A DNA stretch of 64,000 bases from Pseudomonadales bacterium (GTDB taxonomy: Bacteria; Pseudomonadota; Gammaproteobacteria; Pseudomonadales; Azotimanducaceae), in the NCBI GenBank assembly GCA_019634925.1, contig JAHCAL010000004.1:124001-188000 (forward strand), read 5' to 3'. Below are positions 42,767 to 55,452 of this stretch, piece after piece. Each line of letters begins with the position of its first letter. Within the stretch, counting starts at the first letter, position 1. The notes beneath the pieces were generated by a model that ran no database searches, was not told the origin of the DNA, and saw only the letters and a program-made list of their open reading frames with translations. The position numbers were made by a program, and so were the translations under genes.

Positions 42767-42794
42767 TGTCTAGCAACAGGCCTCAGGGGGAGGC

Positions 42795-43904
42795 ATGTCA
42801 CAAGCCAATCGTGCCGCCTTGTTCTTCGAGCCTGGCAGGCCGTTCGAAATCCGCGAGTTGCCCATCCCGGAGCCGCGACGGGGCGGGCTGACCCTACGCA
42901 TCACCCGCGCCAATATCTGCGGATCCGAGCTTCACATCTGGCGGGGCGACGGCCGGTTCAAGGAGATCGCCACGCCTCAGGGGCGGATTCTCGGCCACGA
43001 AGCCACCGGCTTCGTGCACGCGCTGGGCGAGGGCGTCGACCAGGACTGGAACGGCGCTCCCGTCCGGGAGGGCGATCGGATCGCATATCAGTACTTCCGG
43101 CCCTGTGGCCGGTGCCGGAGCTGCATCCGGGGCTCGACCGAAGCCTGTCGGGACAGCTTCGCCATCCAACGCGGTCCGCTCGACGAGTGGCCGTACGTTC
43201 GCGGCGCCTTCGCCGACTATCTCTACCTGCATCCGAACCAGGCGTTCTTCAAGGTTCCGGACAACGTCACGGATACCATGGTGGTGAGCGCCAATTGCGC
43301 GCTCGCCCAGGTGGTGATGGGGCTCGAACGGGTCGATGTGGCGCTTGGCGATCAGGTCGTGATCCAGGGCTGCGGCGGCCTCGGCCTCTACGCCTGCGCC
43401 ATCGCAAAGGAGCGCGGGGCTGCGCAGGTGATCGCCATCGACGGCATCGACGAGCGTCTGTCGATGGCAGAGCGTATGGGCGCGGATCACGTCATCGACT
43501 TCCGCAAGGTGTCGGAGCCCAGGCAGCGCGTCGAGGCCGTTAAGGATCTCACCGGCGGCTGGGGCGCTGACGTGGTCGTGGAGGTGGTCGGATTCGCCGG
43601 GGTGATCAACGAAGGACTGCGCATGCTGGGGCTGGGCGGCCGATATCTGGAGATGGGCACGTTCTATCCCGGCACGTCGTTCGAGTGCGACCCGGGGCGC
43701 CTGGTGATGCAGAACCAACGTATCGAGGCGGTGGCATCATACGATGCCGTGAGCCTCCAGCGCGCCATCGACTTCCTCAGTCGTCACGCCGGCTCCCTGC
43801 CCCTCGACGAGGTGGTGGTGGACTACCCTCTGGAGTGCATCGAGCAGGCATTCGCCGACCAGGATGCGGGGCGAACGCGGCGGGCGTCCCTGGTGATGTC
43901 ATGA
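42795..43904 (+). CDS. Zinc-dependent alcohol dehydrogenase (MDR family)
   Basis: 369 residues; GGGGAGG lies just upstream of the ATG. Catalytic zinc: C42-G-S-E (ANICGSELH) and H68-E69 (LGHEATG). Structural zinc: four Cys at 104, 107, 110 and 118 (CGRCRSC...AC). NAD site VVIQGCGGLGLYACAIA with D after strand 2 (IAIDGIDER). It differs from the other MDR gene (14615) in the GSE motif of the threonine/sorbitol dehydrogenase-like branch. It is the only intact gene in the 40.5-44 kb graveyard, and has its own dyad. Confidence 0.86.
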   Translation: MSQANRAALFFEPGRPFEIRELPIPEPRRGGLTLRITRANICGSELHIWRGDGRFKEIATPQGRILGHEATGFVHALGEGVDQDWNGAPVREGDRIAYQYFRPCGRCRSCIRGSTEACRDSFAIQRGPLDEWPYVRGAFADYLYLHPNQAFFKVPDNVTDTMVVSANCALAQVVMGLERVDVALGDQVVIQGCGGLGLYACAIAKERGAAQVIAIDGIDERLSMAERMGADHVIDFRKVSEPRQRVEAVKDLTGGWGADVVVEVVGFAGVINEGLRMLGLGGRYLEMGTFYPGTSFECDPGRLVMQNQRIEAVASYDAVSLQRAIDFLSRHAGSLPLDEVVVDYPLECIEQAFADQDAGRTRRASLVMS

Positions 43905-44018
43905 GCAATATGCCGCTGCTCGAAAGCTGGAATGCCCTGGCCGGCCACCTGATGACGCGCTCGAGCCTCTCGCCCCGGCATCGCGAGCTGTTCATCAAGC
44001 GCGTGGCCGGAGCGACGG
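43903..44018 (+). pseudogene. CMD-family gene fragment
   Basis: Reads SNMPLLESWNALAGHLMTRS and SLSPRHRELFIKRVAGATG, matching RHMPLLESWNPLAGYLMTGS plus SLSPRHRELLIMRVAWQTG of the gene at 39099 at both protein and DNA level. Nothing before or after the match is retained. It directly abuts the 3' end of the minus-strand monooxygenase gene, suggesting a recombination junction. Confidence 0.65.
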
Positions 44019-44022
44019 GGAA

Positions 44023-45825
<1,803 letters not shown>

Positions 45826-45866
45826 CTCCGTTTCCTCCAAACCAGCCCAACCCCATCCGCGGCACG

Positions 45867-46991
45867 TCATCCAGCGTCCGGCATGAGAGCGCACATCCGC
45901 TCGTGCACCGCCAGGTACTCCTCGACGATCTCCATGAGCTGCTCCCGGGCGCCGATCGTCTGGTTCATCCGCCCCACGATCTGACCCACCGGCACGAAAA
46001 GCAGGTCCTTGGCCTTGTCGGGATACTTGCGCATCCGCGCCATCGCATTGCCGACCGCCATCATCTGCATTGGCGCGTCGAGAGACTGCGGATTGTTGCC
46101 GGAATCCCAGGACTCCGTCCAGGCGTTGCGCAGCATACGCACGTGCTTGCCGGTGACGCTCTTCGAGCGCACCGTGTCGGAGCTGCCGGCCGCGAGCAGC
46201 AGTTCCCGCTCCACGTCGCCGCTCGCCGCCTCCGCCACCGTCAGCCAGATCGAGCCGCACCACACGCCCTGAGCGCCGAGGGAGAGCGCGGCATACATCT
46301 GCCGGCCGGAGCCGATGCCGCCGGCGGCGATGACGGGAACGTCACCCGCGATATCGACGATTTCCGGCCACAGCACCACGCTGCCGATCTCGCCGGTGTG
46401 ACCGCCGCCCTCGCCGCCCTGCGCGACGATGAAGTCGAGGCCAGCTTCCACGTGCCGGCGCGCGTGCTTGGGCGAGCCGCAGAGCGCGCCGACCATCCGG
46501 CCGGAGTCCTGAATCTGACGGATGATCTCGGGCGGCGGCGTGCCCAGAGCATTGGCGATCAACTTGACGTTCGGGTGCTCGAGCGCAATGTCGACCAGCG
46601 GCGCCGAGGTCGCTTCGGTCATGCTGAGCCGGTCGTCGGTCCGCTGGCCTTTGGGCAGGCGCGGCACGCCGTGGGCGTCCAGCAGCTCGTCGGCGAACTC
46701 CCGGTGGCCGCGCGGAATCGCCGCGCTGATCAGGGCCTTAAGCTTCTCCGGGTCCTTCTCCTCCTGTCCCTGGTACCGGTTGGGGATGATGACATCGACC
46801 CCATATGGCTTGTCTCCCACGTGTTGGTCGATCCAGTCGAGCTCGACCTTCAGCTGATCGGGGTGAAAACCCACGGCGCCGAGCACGCCGAAACCACCGC
46901 TGTTGGAAACCGCTGCCACTACGTCCCGGCAGTGGGTGAACGCGAACACCGGAAAGTCGATACCCAGTTTCTTCGCCAATGCTGTCTGCAT
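45867..46991 (-). CDS. Nitronate monooxygenase-family FMN enzyme
   Basis: 374 residues from ATG 46991 (AAGGGG upstream). Features: LAKKLGIDFPVFAFTHCRDVVAAVSNSGGFGVLGA, VKLIANALGTPPPEIIRQIQDSG, GLDFIVAQGGEGGGHTGEIGSVVLWPE (FMN phosphate/His region), VPVIAAGGIGSGRQMYAALSLGAQGVWCGSIWL. This is the barrel of the 2-nitropropane dioxygenase/nitronate monooxygenase family; many members in catabolic clusters act as FMN-dependent oxidoreductases on other substrates. It is an intact counterpart of the broken gene at 7474. Divergent from the nine-gene operon. Confidence 0.86.
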   Translation of the reverse strand: MQTALAKKLGIDFPVFAFTHCRDVVAAVSNSGGFGVLGAVGFHPDQLKVELDWIDQHVGDKPYGVDVIIPNRYQGQEEKDPEKLKALISAAIPRGHREFADELLDAHGVPRLPKGQRTDDRLSMTEATSAPLVDIALEHPNVKLIANALGTPPPEIIRQIQDSGRMVGALCGSPKHARRHVEAGLDFIVAQGGEGGGHTGEIGSVVLWPEIVDIAGDVPVIAAGGIGSGRQMYAALSLGAQGVWCGSIWLTVAEAASGDVERELLLAAGSSDTVRSKSVTGKHVRMLRNAWTESWDSGNNPQSLDAPMQMMAVGNAMARMRKYPDKAKDLLFVPVGQIVGRMNQTIGAREQLMEIVEEYLAVHERMCALMPDAG

Positions 46992-47072
46992 GAATTCCCC
47001 TTGTTTCTGACGTTTTTTCCGGGGCCCTGCCCGGTTCCCCCAATGGGCCCGCAATGGCCACCCGGTAGTTTA

Positions 47073-47086
47073 GTAAACATGTTTAT
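47073..47086. promoter_or_regulatory. Dyad of the shared operator type, palindrome TAAACATGTTTA
   Basis: GTAAACATGTTTAT contains the perfect 12-bp palindrome TAAACATGTTTA and the GTAAR-N4-YTTAY spacing of the other sites. A second small dyad, GTTTA-G-TAAAC, overlaps its left end (47068-47078). It lies in the 139-bp divergent gap between the nitronate monooxygenase (minus) and the nine-gene operon (plus). Confidence 0.5.
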
Positions 47087-47130
47087 GGTATACCTAGCGC
47101 GCAGGGCGGTCGAGTACTGAGGGGACTCTC

Positions 47131-48783
<1,653 letters not shown>

Positions 48784-48832
48784 CTATGAAAACGGAGTGG
48801 CAAACCATGCAAATTTCGCGAGGCCGAGCGCC

Positions 48833-49636
48833 GTGGCAGAGCCGGACCTGAGGGGCCGGGTCGCCTTGGTCACGGGCGCCGCGCGCGGCATCGGTGCGGC
48901 CATCGCCCGGCGCCTCGCCGCCGCCGGCGCCAGCGTGCTGGTCACGGACATCGAGGAAGAGGGCGCCCGGACCTCGGCGGCGGAGATCGTCGAACGCGGC
49001 GGCGAAGCCGCCGGGCTGGGGCTGGACGTCGCGGACGAGGCAGCCTGGGCGAAGGCCATGGATGCAGTTGTAGAGCGCTTCGGTGCGCTCGACGTGCTCG
49101 TGAACAACGCCGGCGTCGCCTCGGCTGCCAGGCCTCTGGAGACGCTGTCGCTCGAGTCCTGGCGGCGCCTGACGAGCATCAATCTGGATGGCGTGTTCCT
49201 CGGCACCAAGCACGCCATTCCCCACCTGGCGGAGCGCGCCGGGCGCTGGCACGGCGGCGCCGCCATCGTCAACGTGTCCTCCGTGATGGGGTTCGTCGGC
49301 GGGCGGAACGCGGCCGCCTACTGCGCCAGCAAGGGAGGCGTGCGCTTGTTCAGCAAGGCGGCGGCGCTGGAGCTCGCGCCGAAGCACATCCGGGTCAACA
49401 GCATCCATCCGGGTTTCATCGACACGCCACTGTTTCGGGCCGGCGTCGCGCGTATGGAGGCAGCCGAGCCCGGCAGCGGTGAGCGCTTTCGCAGCGCGGT
49501 GATCAACCGCCATCCGCTCGGACGTCTTGGTGCCGCCGACGACATCGCCGACGGCGTCGCCTACCTTGTCAGCGATGCGGCGGCCTTCGTCACCGGCACC
49601 GAGCTGGTGGTGGACGGGGGATATCTGGCGCAATGA
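48833..49636 (+). CDS. SDR dehydrogenase, FabG-like
   Basis: About 267 residues from GTG 48833 (GAGG nine bases upstream); an in-frame GTG at 48797 has no space for a ribosome site. Rossmann motif VTGAARGIGAAIARRLAAAGA, D-I after strand 2, NNAGVASAARP, SSVMGFVGGRNAAAYCASKGGVR with catalytic YxxxK, HPGFIDTPLF and LVVDGGYLAQ at the end. NAD-linked alcohol oxidation is expected, either making the ketone for the upstream BVMO or oxidising a 3-hydroxyacyl-CoA. Confidence 0.87.
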   Translation: MAEPDLRGRVALVTGAARGIGAAIARRLAAAGASVLVTDIEEEGARTSAAEIVERGGEAAGLGLDVADEAAWAKAMDAVVERFGALDVLVNNAGVASAARPLETLSLESWRRLTSINLDGVFLGTKHAIPHLAERAGRWHGGAAIVNVSSVMGFVGGRNAAAYCASKGGVRLFSKAAALELAPKHIRVNSIHPGFIDTPLFRAGVARMEAAEPGSGERFRSAVINRHPLGRLGAADDIADGVAYLVSDAAAFVTGTELVVDGGYLAQ

Positions 49637-49687
49637 GGCAACGAGGGCGATGAGAATTCAACCAGCGACACGAAGGAGCTTTCGTTC

Positions 49688-50851
49688 ATGACCATCAAGG
49701 ACCAGGCGGCCATCGTCGGCATCGGCGAGACCGACTACGTCAAGGGCACGGCACGCACGGCCGTAGACCTGATGCTGGAAGCCGCCCGCACCGCCATCGA
49801 TGACGCCGGGCTGACAGCTCGCGACATCGACGGGCTGGTGCCGCCACCGATCTACACGACGTCCGAGGAGCTGGCGGCGAATCTGGGCATTCCCATCCTG
49901 CGCTACGCGTCCACCGTGCATATGGGTGGGGCGAGCCCGACGGCCGCGCTGCAGAACGCGGCCACCGCCATCGCCAGCGGCATCTGCGAAAGCGTGCTCG
50001 TGGTGCTGGGCTGGAACGGCTACTCGGCGCTTCGTCCGAAGCCCGGTCAGCCGCCGACTCGCCCCATGGGCATGACGACACTGTCCGCGACCATGCAGGG
50101 ATTCTACATTCCCTACGGCGTGACCCTGCCGGTGCAGATGTACGCGTGGCTTGCCACCCGTCACAAGCGGCTCTACGACATCCCCGATGAGGCCACCGGC
50201 CAGGTCGCAGTAGCCTGCCGCGCACACGCGCAGAGCAACGAGCGCGCGCTCATGCGGGAGCGGCCGCTCGACATGAGCCAGTACCTGCAGTCGCGGATGG
50301 TCTCCGAGCCGTTCCGGCTCAACGACTGCTGTCTGGAAACGGACGGCGCCTGCGCCGTGGTGCTGACCCGCGCCGACCGCGCCCGTGATCTGCACCACCG
50401 GCCGGTATACGTGATGGCTGCCGCGGAAGGGCATCCATACCCGGCGGACGACATTCCCTCCCGGAAAGATCCGTTCCGCATCGGTCTCTCCTATGCGGCG
50501 CCGCGGGCCTTCGAGATGGCCGGCATCCAGCCGCAGGACGCGGATTTCCTGTGCATCTACGACTGTTTCACCTACGTCGTGCTGCTGCAGCTCGAGGCTC
50601 TGGGCTTCGCCGAGCGCGGCGGGGTATGGGACTTCGTCAAGGACGGCGCCCTGCAGCCCGGCGGGCGCTATCCACTCAACCCCCATGGCGGGCTCCTGAG
50701 CCAAGCCCACGTCTGGGGTCTCAACCACGTCGTCGAGGCCACACGCCAGCTCCGCGGCGACTCCAGCGCCCAGGTCACCGACGCCGAGATCGGCATCGTC
50801 ACAGGCTGGGGCGATCTCGGCGACGGCAGCATAGCCATTCTCCGGAGGTGA
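49688..50851 (+). CDS. Thiolase-like protein without catalytic Cys (Ltp2/retro-aldolase type)
   Basis: 387 residues; AAGGAG precedes the ATG. Thiolase fold: [36 protein letters not shown] at the start, [24 protein letters not shown] at the nucleophile loop, [20 protein letters not shown] and [23 protein letters not shown] near the end. The nucleophile loop is GGASP where thiolases carry a Cys, so Claisen chemistry is impossible. The YD-C-F-T-Y motif and the DUF35 gene right behind it match the Ltp2-ChsH2 type of steroid side-chain retro-aldolase. I infer an aldol cleavage of a 3-hydroxyacyl-CoA. Confidence 0.83.
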   Translation: MTIKDQAAIVGIGETDYVKGTARTAVDLMLEAARTAIDDAGLTARDIDGLVPPPIYTTSEELAANLGIPILRYASTVHMGGASPTAALQNAATAIASGICESVLVVLGWNGYSALRPKPGQPPTRPMGMTTLSATMQGFYIPYGVTLPVQMYAWLATRHKRLYDIPDEATGQVAVACRAHAQSNERALMRERPLDMSQYLQSRMVSEPFRLNDCCLETDGACAVVLTRADRARDLHHRPVYVMAAAEGHPYPADDIPSRKDPFRIGLSYAAPRAFEMAGIQPQDADFLCIYDCFTYVVLLQLEALGFAERGGVWDFVKDGALQPGGRYPLNPHGGLLSQAHVWGLNHVVEATRQLRGDSSAQVTDAEIGIVTGWGDLGDGSIAILRR

Positions 50852-50852
50852 C

Positions 50853-51257
50853 ATGAGCCACTGGCCCTTACCCAAGAACGTCGACCCCATCAATGCCGAG
50901 TTCTGGCAGTCGCTGCAGGACGGCGTGCTGCGCTTCCAGCGCTGTACGGATTGCAGCACGCTGCGGCATCTACCCCGCTACCAGTGCGCCGAGTGCGGCT
51001 CCACGGCGTACGAGTGGGCGCCGGTGAACGGTCGCGGCACCCTGTATTCGTGGACCGTTACCCATCAGGTCTTTCATCCCGCGTTCGACGTACCTTTCGT
51101 CGCTGCCGTGATCGAACTCGATGAGGGGGTGCGCTTCGTCAGCCAGCTCATCGATGCCGATCCGGCTGAGCTGGAGCTCGGCGCCCCGGTCCGAGTAGCG
51201 TTCAAGCGCATCACCGACGATTTTCAAACGCCGGTGTTCCGGCTGGAGAAGACATGA
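50853..51257 (+). CDS. Zinc-ribbon OB-fold (DUF35) protein, aldolase/thiolase partner
   Basis: 134 residues. N-terminal helix WPLPKNVDPINAEFWQSLQDG, zinc ribbon C-T-D-C-x10-C-A-E-C (about residues 32-48), then the OB-fold strands GTLYSWTVTHQVFHPAFDVPFVAAVIELDEGVRFVSQL and ELELGAPVRVAFKRI. In Ltp2-type aldolases the DUF35 partner binds the acyl-CoA and is required for activity. It begins one base after the thiolase-like stop, and its own stop overlaps the amidohydrolase start, so stoichiometric coupled expression is likely. Unlike the DUF35 protein at 13023 it keeps all four Cys and is intact. Confidence 0.87.
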   Translation: MSHWPLPKNVDPINAEFWQSLQDGVLRFQRCTDCSTLRHLPRYQCAECGSTAYEWAPVNGRGTLYSWTVTHQVFHPAFDVPFVAAVIELDEGVRFVSQLIDADPAELELGAPVRVAFKRITDDFQTPVFRLEKT

Positions 51258-52645
51258 GCAGCTCACTGCGAGAGCGGCTCGATCATCCGGTGATCGATGC
51301 CGACGGCCACACCGTCGAGTTCATGCCCCAGGTAGCCGAGTACTGCCGGGAAGTCGCGGGACCCGAGGTGGCGCGACAGTTCGAGCGCAGCGGCTGCCTG
51401 GATGGCCTGCCGCTCGCGCTCGAGGCCAGGGCCAACGGTGGCCCCGGGCCGGCGATCCGGCCGCCCTGGTGGGCCGTGCCGGCGCGTAACACCCTCGATC
51501 GCGCCACGGCCATGTTCCCGCGCCTACTCTACGACCGGCTCGACGAGATAGGGCTGGATTTCGCCGTGCTCTACCCGACCCACGGGCTGTTCGCTCTGGG
51601 CCTCGAGGAGGACGAGGTCCGCCAGGCGGCGTGCCGGGCCTTCAACCTCTACCATGCCCGGCTCTACGGCGAATTCGCCGATCGGCTGGCGCCGGTGGCG
51701 GTCATTCCCATGAACACCCCCGGGGAAGCCGTTGTGGAACTGGAACACGCCCGAACGCTGGGGCTGAAGGCCGTGCTGCTCGGCGGCATGAGCCAGCGCG
51801 ACGTGAACGGCCGCCGGCGGCTCGACGTCGTCGGCTTCGACAACGCCCACGACTACGACCCGGTCTGGGCCGCCTGCGAGCGCCTGGGATTCGCCCCGGC
51901 GTTCCACTCCTCTGGCATGGGCTGGGGCAGTCGAGCAAGCGACAAGAGTTACGTCTACAACCATATCGGCAATTTCGCCGCCGCCCAGGAAGCGATCTGC
52001 CGATCGCTGTTCCTCGGCGGCGTGACCCGGCGATTTCCCGGCCTCACCTTCGCTTTTCTGGAGGGCGGGGTCGGCTGGGCCTGCAATCTGTTCTCCGATC
52101 TGATCGGCCATTGGGAAAAGCGTAACGTCGAGGCCCTGCGCCACTACGATCCGGCCATGCTCGACCGGGCCGAGCTCGAGCGCCTGTTCGACCGCTACGC
52201 CCCCAAACCCTTCGCGGACAAGAAGGAACAGCTCGACCGGACGCTGCGGATCCTGTCCAACCCGAATGAAGATCCGGCCACGCTGGACGAGTTCGCCGCC
52301 TTGCAGATCGACCACGCCGAGCAGATCGTCGAGCTTTTCGTCGAGCCGTTCCATTTCGGCTGCGAAGCGGACGACCCGATCAACCAGTTTGCCTTCAACC
52401 GCCGCGGCAACCCGTTCGGCGCCGAGCTCAAGGCACTGTTCAGCTCCGACATCGGGCACTGGGACGTGCCGGACATGAGCGGTGTGCTGGCGGAGGCCTA
52501 CGAACTCGTCGAGCACGAGCTGATCACGCCCGCGAACTTCCGCGACTTCGTGTTCGGCAATGCCGTTTCACTGTACACCGCCGTCAACCCCCGGTTTTTC
52601 GACGGTACCGTCATCGCGCCACACCGCCAGGAGAACGCCTCATGA
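51254..52645 (+). CDS. TIM-barrel amidohydrolase (amidohydrolase_2), long variant
   Basis: 463 residues, about 80 more than its relatives. Start VIDADGHTVEFMPQVAEYC (D-x-H metal region), LDFAVLYPTHGLFALGLEEDEVRQAACRAFNLYHARLYGEFADRL, LGFAPAFHSSGMGWGSRASDKSYVYNHIGNF (metal His), RRFPGLTFAFLEGGVGWACNLFSDLIGHW, and SSDIGHWDVPDMSGVLAEAY, where SSDIGHWD replaces the usual SDFPH active-site Asp motif. It overlaps the DUF35 gene and the next amidohydrolase by four bases each. Possibly a hydrolase or decarboxylase on a CoA-free intermediate. Confidence 0.82.
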   Translation: MSSSLRERLDHPVIDADGHTVEFMPQVAEYCREVAGPEVARQFERSGCLDGLPLALEARANGGPGPAIRPPWWAVPARNTLDRATAMFPRLLYDRLDEIGLDFAVLYPTHGLFALGLEEDEVRQAACRAFNLYHARLYGEFADRLAPVAVIPMNTPGEAVVELEHARTLGLKAVLLGGMSQRDVNGRRRLDVVGFDNAHDYDPVWAACERLGFAPAFHSSGMGWGSRASDKSYVYNHIGNFAAAQEAICRSLFLGGVTRRFPGLTFAFLEGGVGWACNLFSDLIGHWEKRNVEALRHYDPAMLDRAELERLFDRYAPKPFADKKEQLDRTLRILSNPNEDPATLDEFAALQIDHAEQIVELFVEPFHFGCEADDPINQFAFNRRGNPFGAELKALFSSDIGHWDVPDMSGVLAEAYELVEHELITPANFRDFVFGNAVSLYTAVNPRFFDGTVIAPHRQENAS

Positions 52646-53748
52646 GCAAGCCGATCATTTCAGCCGATTCACACATCACGGAGCCCCCGGATTGCTACAC
52701 CGCCCACATCGGCCCCCGATATCGTGACAAGGCCCCGCACATCACGCAGATGCAGGGGCTCGGCGACGTGTTCGTCATCGACGGGATGCCCTCGCCCATT
52801 CCTCTGGGTCTCGTCGCCGCAGCCGGCCTCGATCCCAAGGACATCAAGGCCGACGGCGTTGCCTTCAAGGACCTGCACCGCTCCGGCTGGGACCCAAAGG
52901 CCCGGCAGGCGGACCAGGAGCGCGACGGCATCGCGGCAGAGATTCTCTACCCCACCGTGGGCATGGTGTTGTGCAACCATCCGGACGTCGATTACAAGCA
53001 GGCCTGTATGGAGGCCTACAACCGCTGGCTCGCCGAGTATTGCGCCGGCGCCCCGGGACGGGTCTTCGGACTCGGGCAGACTGCCGTGACCAGCGTCGAA
53101 GCCGCCGTGCGTGAGCTCGAGGAGATGCGCAAGCTGGGGTTCGTCGGCGTGATGATGCCCGGCGAGCCGGGCACCGAATTCGACTACGACGACCCGCGCT
53201 TCGATCCACTGTGGGAGGCGGCCATCGACCTCGGCATGCCCCTGTCGTTCCACATCCTGACCTCACGCTCCAGCGGCCTGAACGCGACGCGCGGCCCCAA
53301 GATCAATGCCTTCCTGCAGATCATCCGCGGCTGTCAGGACGTGATGGGGCTGTTCATCTTCTCCGGCGTGTTCGACCGGCATCCTGAGCTGAAGCTGGTC
53401 TGCGCAGAAGCGGACGCGGGATGGGTGCCCCACTACATGTACCGTATGGACCACGCCTACGAGTACCACCGCTACTGGATGAAAGCGCCGCCGCTTGAAC
53501 GCAAGCCCAGCGAGTATTTTCGCGAGCACATTGCCATGACCTTCCAGGACGACTACGTGGCGTTCCAGTGCAAGGATCTGGTGAACGTGCGGCGGCTGAT
53601 GTGGGCGAGCGATTTCCCCCACAGCGATTCCACCTGGCCCCGGTCGCAATCGGTGCTCGCCGCGCAGACGGCTCACCTGACCGAGCAGGAGAAGGACTGG
53701 ATCTGCCACGACAACGTCGCTGACTGGTACGGCATCGAGGTGCACTGA
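52642..53748 (+). CDS. TIM-barrel amidohydrolase (amidohydrolase_2)
   Basis: 368 residues. Start IISADSHITEPPDCYTAHI, RDGIAAEILYPTVGMVLCNHPDVDYKQACMEAYNRWLAEYCAGAPGRVFGLGQT, MPLSFHILTSRSSGLNATRGPKINAF, LKLVCAEADAGWVPHYMYRMDHAYEYHRYWM, LMWASDFPHSDSTWPRSQSVL. Strong homology to the protein at 32294 across the whole length indicates a duplication or common purchase of the module. In both clusters it lies near a D-aminoacylase-like gene. Metal ligands and Asp are intact. Confidence 0.84.
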   Translation: MSKPIISADSHITEPPDCYTAHIGPRYRDKAPHITQMQGLGDVFVIDGMPSPIPLGLVAAAGLDPKDIKADGVAFKDLHRSGWDPKARQADQERDGIAAEILYPTVGMVLCNHPDVDYKQACMEAYNRWLAEYCAGAPGRVFGLGQTAVTSVEAAVRELEEMRKLGFVGVMMPGEPGTEFDYDDPRFDPLWEAAIDLGMPLSFHILTSRSSGLNATRGPKINAFLQIIRGCQDVMGLFIFSGVFDRHPELKLVCAEADAGWVPHYMYRMDHAYEYHRYWMKAPPLERKPSEYFREHIAMTFQDDYVAFQCKDLVNVRRLMWASDFPHSDSTWPRSQSVLAAQTAHLTEQEKDWICHDNVADWYGIEVH

Positions 53749-53766
53749 GCACGGGGAGGCAACGCC

Positions 53767-55452
53767 ATGATTTTCGACCTGAGAATCGATAACGGCACGC
53801 TCGTAGACGGCTCCGGTGCGCCGGGCCGGCCCGGTAGCATCGCGGTGAAGGACGGCCGCATCGTTGCCATGGGCGACGTGAGCGGCAAGGCCAGGCGCTC
53901 GCTGGACGCCGGCGGCAAGGTGATCGCGCCGGGTTTCGTCGATATCCACACGCACTACGACGCCCAGATCCTGTGGGACCGCATGCTGACGATCTCTCCC
54001 TGGCACGGCGTCACGACCGTCGTCATGGGCAACTGCGGCTTCGGCATCGCCCCGACCCGGCCGGTACATCGGGAACTCATCCTGCGGACCCTCGAGAAGG
54101 TCGAAGGCATGACCGCCGAGGCGCTGTTCGCGGGCCTCGGCGACGACTGGGCCTTCGAGACGTTCCCCGAGTACCTCGACGCCATTGAGAGCCGCGGCAG
54201 TGCCATCAACGTCGCGGCCCTGGTCGGCCACACTCCGGTGCGTCTCTACGTGATGGGCGAGGAGGCAACCGAGCGCGAAGCCACGGACGACGAGATCACG
54301 ACCATGCAGCGGATCGTGCGTGAAGCGATCGCCGCGGGAGGCCTCGGCTTCGCCACGTCGAAGGCCGCCACCCACGTCGGCTTCGAGGGCCGGCCGGTGC
54401 CGAGCCGACTCGCGGGCTTCAAGGAAATCGACGCGCTGGCGGCCACCGTTCCCGCCGCCGGCCGCGGCGTGATGCAGGCCACCATCGGCAAGGGCCTGGC
54501 GCTGCCCGAGTTCGAGCGTCTGGCGAACAGCCACGGCATCCGCGTGAGCTGGACGGCGCTGCTCGGCGGCGGCGGCCTGCTGCGCAACAGCTCGGTCACG
54601 GATCAGCTCGAACGATCCGCCGCCATCCAGGCGCGCGGCGCGGACGTCTGGCCCCAGGTAGCCTGTCGGCCGCTCGTGCTGGAATTCACCCTGAAGGAGC
54701 CGTTCCTGCTGGACATGAACCCGGTGTTCAACAAACTCTCCGGCGCCGACCCGGCCAGCCGCATGCAGGCATACGCCTCCGAGGATTTTCGCGGCGAGTT
54801 CCACCGGATGATCGACGGCGGCGCTCTGACCGACGCGTTCGCCAAGGCGGTGGTCTCCTACAGCCGCTTGCACCCGGAGTATCAGGAACGTCTGCTCCCG
54901 GAGCTCGCCGCGCAGAAAGACAAACGCATCGCCGATTTCGTGCTCGATCTCGTCATCGAGGAGGAGCTCGACACCCGGATTCGCATGCCGGTGGCCAATG
55001 TCGACGAGTCGGAAGTGGCGACGATGCTCAGCAACGATCATGTGGTGCTGGGGCTCTCCGACGCCGGCGCTCACGCCAGTCAGCTTTGCGATGCCTGCTA
55101 TAGCACCCACCTGCTCGGCCATTGGGTGCGGGAAACCGGCGTGCTTTCTCTGGAGCGGGCGGTGCAGATGCTCACCTCGCTGCCGGCGACGGTGTTCGGC
55201 ATCGCCGATCGCGGGCTGCTCGCCGTCGGCCGGCCCGCCGACATCGTGGTCTTCGATCCGGACACCGTGGGGGCAAGCCCGCTGGAGCGGGTCACGGACC
55301 AGCCCGCCGGGGCGGAGCGCCTCATCAGCCGGGCCCGCGGCATCGAGGCGGTGATCGTCAACGGAATCCTGCTGCGCCAGGCGAACGAGGATCAGATCGC
55401 AGGCCCGGGTGCCCTGCCCGGCAGGCTGCTGCGCAATGGGAGGGCCGCATGA
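53767..55452 (+). CDS. N-acyl-D-amino-acid deacylase-family amidohydrolase
   Basis: 561 residues, GGGGAGG upstream. DLRIDNGTLVDGSGAPGRPGSIAVKDGRI, IAPGFVDIHTHYDAQILWDRMLTISPWHGVTTVVMGNCGFGIAPTRPVHRELI, FPEYLDAIESRGS, NVAALVGHTPVRLYVMGEEA, and VVLGLSDAGAHASQLCDACYSTHLLGHWVRE with the catalytic D-A-G-A-H. The same composite-domain architecture as the protein at 29351, with homology over the whole length. True substrate uncertain; the family removes acyl groups or opens cyclic amides with Zn. It overlaps the LLM gene by four bases. Confidence 0.85.
   Translation: MIFDLRIDNGTLVDGSGAPGRPGSIAVKDGRIVAMGDVSGKARRSLDAGGKVIAPGFVDIHTHYDAQILWDRMLTISPWHGVTTVVMGNCGFGIAPTRPVHRELILRTLEKVEGMTAEALFAGLGDDWAFETFPEYLDAIESRGSAINVAALVGHTPVRLYVMGEEATEREATDDEITTMQRIVREAIAAGGLGFATSKAATHVGFEGRPVPSRLAGFKEIDALAATVPAAGRGVMQATIGKGLALPEFERLANSHGIRVSWTALLGGGGLLRNSSVTDQLERSAAIQARGADVWPQVACRPLVLEFTLKEPFLLDMNPVFNKLSGADPASRMQAYASEDFRGEFHRMIDGGALTDAFAKAVVSYSRLHPEYQERLLPELAAQKDKRIADFVLDLVIEEELDTRIRMPVANVDESEVATMLSNDHVVLGLSDAGAHASQLCDACYSTHLLGHWVRETGVLSLERAVQMLTSLPATVFGIADRGLLAVGRPADIVVFDPDTVGASPLERVTDQPAGAERLISRARGIEAVIVNGILLRQANEDQIAGPGALPGRLLRNGRAA

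Noticed and set aside
53263..55122. A 619-codon minus-strand frame
   Set aside because: It is the antisense of the amidohydrolase and D-aminoacylase-like genes; the high GC content keeps the frame open and its sequence has no family pattern.
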